Shown here: in pieces, positions 42,088-44,345 of the stretch
How positions within the stretch are numbered: position 1 is the stretch's first letter
How the letters are laid out: every line of letters begins with the position of its first letter
IMG/VR virus record: IMGVR_UViG_3300015360_000076
Location: 1 to 44,345 of that record
Source: a virus
Direction: 5' to 3' (one strand)
DNA length: 44,345 bases
Notes under the pieces: generated by a model
Told to the model about the DNA's origin: nothing
What the model saw: the letters and a program-made list of their open reading frames with translations, nothing else
The model's database searches: none
Translations under genes and position numbers: made by a program

Positions 42088-44345
42088 TTACATTTTACGC
42101 GCTTTAATGGCAGCTCTGAAAGCTGGCTGTTGATATAATCCAAACAGCACTGCTGTTCGTGTACGTTCGTCAGAATTTGCAGCTTTCTCAAGCGGCCCAG
42201 AAAATACTTTCATCTTCTCATCGGCGCTAAAATATTGGGCCAATTCAGCAACTCTTTCAGGGCCTTGCTCTACGAAGTTCTTAAACTCGGTATGCGGCTT
42301 TTTCGCAAACATATCAGAAGCTTTAGAATTCTGCTCCATAGCTGAGCGTGAGCTGTTAGATCTATCTGTTCCAATTTCTTCAAATGTATTAGCGGCAGAT
42401 TTTGCCAAACCTGGAAGAGGGGAAACAAAGCCTTTCGCAAAACCTGACACTGCATTTTTCACAAGCGGGTTTTGTAAAACTAAGTCAGATGCTCCGAGTA
42501 TGTCCGCAGAAGCGTCTGGAGAGACTGTAAGCTCTTCAGGAGAAAATTGGGACAATGTATCGTCAATAGCTTTAGAACCTTCCTTAGCGCCTTCTACGAA
42601 GTCTACGCCAGGTATGGGATTGAAAGCTTCGGCAGTACCTGCGGCTACAGCGGATGGAACTGAAAGTTCATCGTTTGAAGCAGCGTTTGCGGCAGAAGAC
42701 ATACCGGCTAAAGCTCCAGCAATTGGAAGTCCATATTTTCCGCCAGCTTTAATAACATTCCCAGCTTTTGAATCTTTGTATAGTCCGAAAAGCTCTTGCA
42801 ATCTTGTTCCGCCCATTTTTCCAATGATACCTGGAGCGCGATTAGCTTCGCCTTTAGCGATTGAGTTTACATCAAATGCGTTAAGTTTATTTCCTGAGCG
42901 AAGTCTTTCAACTTCCCCTTTAAGCGCAGAAGTTTCGCCAGATCTGAGCATTTCAGGAATGTCAGCGTTTTCGGGCAAATTGCCCTGACGTTTAGCATCT
43001 TCAAAAGCTTCTTTTAGAAAAGCATATTCTTCAGAGTTTTGCTCTGGGGATAGAAGTACCTTATTAATTTTTTGGCGACCTGGATTTTCTAATGTAACTC
43101 TGTCTAAGTCTTTGTCATACTTTACGCCCATTTTGTCGAAAAGTGCTTCAGTTTTGTAAGACTCAGCAGCTTTGTCCATATTTGGAGCATAGCCATCTGG
43201 AGAAAGGTCACGAAGCTTTTCACGAACAGACGACGAAAGTTCCGCATTGAACTTGCCAACAGTGTTAGCTTTTCCTTCAGGAACGTTATCGCGAATTTCT
43301 TGCAAAAGTTGGTCCATTCTTGTTGGAGTAACTTCTGCCGAATTTCTAACAGGCTCAATTGCATCATTCAATGACTTTGCATAATCGTCGCCGAGAACTT
43401 TATTCTGAAGCTCTGGGGAAATATTTAAAATTTCTTTCGGAGTGTTGCGAACATTGTCGAAGTCAGTTTTTGCTGAAGCTTCTGCTCCACTTACGCTGCT
43501 CTTAACTTTCGCCAAAGATTGTGCTTTAGCATCTTCAAGTCTTGCTTTAATACTTTCTAATCGTTCCAATTTCTTTTTCTGATTTAGTGCTTTAGTTTGA
43601 ATAGCCACTTCGTCTGACTGAAGCTTGTTAAAAACCATCTGTGCTTTCTTATTCTCAGCAACATCTAACTTTTTCGCAGAACTAGCGCCTTCAGCAGTTG
43701 CATCAGCACCTTTCTTAACGTCTTCCGCACCGTCAACCACTTGGGATTTTTCTGCCCGCAGAGCTTGATTGTACGTAAAGTCTTCTTTGCGCTTTTGCAA
43801 ATCTTCTAGCTTTTCTTGAAGATGAGTTGAATCACTAGCTTTTGTAAGCTTTTGCTCAACCTTATCTATTTTTTCGTCAATACGTTGTGCTTGTCTTGTT
43901 TCTTTTTTCGCCGTTAAATCAGCAGAAGCTTCTTTAACTTTAGTTTTTGCGTCATCTACTTTAGATTTTGCGGCATAAATTTCATCATAGCGATCTGGAG
44001 AAAGCTTTGGAGAAAGCTGTTCCAATTTTTGCTGAAATGATGCATCTTTAGAAGCTTGCTTAATGTTTAAGCGTTCATCGACATAGGGACTTTCAATTCC
44101 TGCTTGTACTTTTCCAAGCTCGTTATCAATACCTGAAACTTTAGCTCTCTCGGCTTCGAGTTTTGGAGCAATTGCATCCATCTGAGATGCTAAAAGCTGT
44201 TCGCTTTTTCCTGGAGCAAGTTCTGAACTAAGCTTCGGATCAAGAGCCGGTTGAGCTAGAGTGCGGTAGTATTCATCAACTGGAACGGCTGGTAAGCCTT
44301 CGAGAGACTTTCTTGCCGCAGCAGCGTTATCAATTCCGCCTTGTC
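42088..44345 (-). CDS. Large coiled-coil protein, probable virion/entry protein (partial)
   Basis: The frame is open beyond the window's right edge, so the start is not seen; 751 codons are visible. Long Lys/Glu/Ala coiled-coil stretches (for example KVEQKLTKASDSTHLQEKLE) are followed by a Gly/Ala-rich segment (GLPIAGALAGMSSAANAA) near the last third and a C-terminal globular part (ERTRTAVLFGLYQQPAFRAA). Long alpha-helical proteins with a membrane-active segment are typical of phage internal or ejected virion proteins; this is inference. Confidence 0.7.
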   Translation of the reverse strand, partial: QGGIDNAAAARKSLEGLPAVPVDEYYRTLAQPALDPKLSSELAPGKSEQLLASQMDAIAPKLEAERAKVSGIDNELGKVQAGIESPYVDERLNIKQASKDASFQQKLEQLSPKLSPDRYDEIYAAKSKVDDAKTKVKEASADLTAKKETRQAQRIDEKIDKVEQKLTKASDSTHLQEKLEDLQKRKEDFTYNQALRAEKSQVVDGAEDVKKGADATAEGASSAKKLDVAENKKAQMVFNKLQSDEVAIQTKALNQKKKLERLESIKARLEDAKAQSLAKVKSSVSGAEASAKTDFDNVRNTPKEILNISPELQNKVLGDDYAKSLNDAIEPVRNSAEVTPTRMDQLLQEIRDNVPEGKANTVGKFNAELSSSVREKLRDLSPDGYAPNMDKAAESYKTEALFDKMGVKYDKDLDRVTLENPGRQKINKVLLSPEQNSEEYAFLKEAFEDAKRQGNLPENADIPEMLRSGETSALKGEVERLRSGNKLNAFDVNSIAKGEANRAPGIIGKMGGTRLQELFGLYKDSKAGNVIKAGGKYGLPIAGALAGMSSAANAASNDELSVPSAVAAGTAEAFNPIPGVDFVEGAKEGSKAIDDTLSQFSPEELTVSPDASADILGASDLVLQNPLVKNAVSGFAKGFVSPLPGLAKSAANTFEEIGTDRSNSSRSAMEQNSKASDMFAKKPHTEFKNFVEQGPERVAELAQYFSADEKMKVFSGPLEKAANSDERTRTAVLFGLYQQPAFRAAIKARKM

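Larger units (their letters stand above)
1466..44030. repeat. Dispersed ATTGGRAC motif (30 exact copies on both strands)
   Basis: Usual form AAAATTGGAAC or complement. ATTGGAAC type, start of motif: 1466, 2579, 3545, 13409, 14313, 14703, 17777, 18200, 20636, 21381, 22048, 22106, 26151, 29759, 33503, 37220, 37747, 40963, 42368, 43563, 44019. ATTGGGAC type: 7955, 11681, 12351, 17828, 25172, 33470, 40211, 41343, 42542. Further near matches (GTCCCAACTTT, GTCCCAGTTTT) lie at 21208, 23850, 27170, 30713, 33619 and 36764. Most copies are inside genes. Function unknown. Confidence 0.7.

Noticed and set aside
42500-42988. Long plus-strand open frame of 162 codons opposite the large virion-like gene
   Set aside because: It is the antisense shadow of a Ser/Ala-rich coding region, has no ribosome site and no recognisable motif.
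1-44345. tRNA genes and CRISPR arrays
   Set aside because: I looked for cloverleaf arms and regularly spaced direct repeats and saw none; the repeats present are dispersed or belong to the classes listed.

Overview
The window reads as part of a double-stranded DNA tailed-phage genome. It has dense, mostly co-directional small genes that overlap by 1-4 bases (ATGA, GTGA, TTGA, TAATG junctions), a phage DNA-metabolism set (ERF annealing protein, RecB/Cas4-like nuclease, DnaB-like helicase, AEP-type primase, family A DNA polymerase, class II ribonucleotide reductase, dUTPase, DUF3310 protein), several homing-type endonucleases and an intein, and what looks like the first virion or entry gene on the opposite strand at the right edge. 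The DNA is AT-rich (impression, not computed). Strong Shine-Dalgarno sites, sigma70-like promoters, lipobox and signal-peptide proteins and a PhaR-type DNA-binding domain point to a Gram-negative, proteobacteria-like host. I cannot name the host or the phage genus.

Layout. 1-7 kb: accessory/early arm with an ArdA anti-restriction protein, a catalytic-domain-only tyrosine recombinase, a lipoprotein, many small unknowns, five copies of a repeat around CTTAAGGCAAAATCGGAAAC, and two near-identical GAAA-loop terminators. 7-12 kb: two winged-helix-like proteins, a PhaR-domain protein, then a MoxR-type ATPase, a DUF2201-type metallopeptidase/VWA protein, a nucleotidyltransferase-like protein and three small proteins. 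11.9-13.9 kb: a lytic transglycosylase, a small membrane protein and unknowns. 14-30 kb: a ClpP-like protease and the recombination/replication genes, interleaved with small SH3-like proteins, ending in the intein-containing reductase. 30-34 kb: small membrane and tagged proteins, plus an inverted minus-strand mini-operon with an HNH gene (31.4-32.7 kb). 34-41.8 kb: exonuclease, zincin, DUF3310, GIY-YIG, dUTPase, Holliday-junction-resolvase-like nuclease, tagged proteins, HNH and an exported ClpP-like protein. 41.8-44.3 kb: two minus-strand genes meeting the plus-strand block stop to stop.

The outstanding signal is a shared extreme C-terminal peptide. Thirty predicted proteins between 10.5 and 39.0 kb end exactly in [S/T]-P-L-x-x-A-L-[L/K/R/A] or a close variant, most often SPLYQALL. 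The tail occurs on at least two unrelated small families (about 18 SH3-like proteins opening with KFKVGDRV-like sequence, and a set of acidic helical proteins) and on a nucleotidyltransferase-like protein. The codons are freely synonymous, so selection acts on the peptide. Tagged genes repeatedly sit directly upstream of the replication enzymes, and a ClpP-like protease lies among them. I know of no described system with this property. A degradation tag, a docking peptide for a common hub, or a targeting signal are the candidate explanations.

A second unexplained signal is the strong over-representation, on both strands and inside genes, of ATTGGRAC (usually as AAAATTGGAAC or its complement GTTCCAATTTT). 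A third is a family of intergenic promoter/operator elements around GTGCTAGTATAATGC and GCATTGTG.
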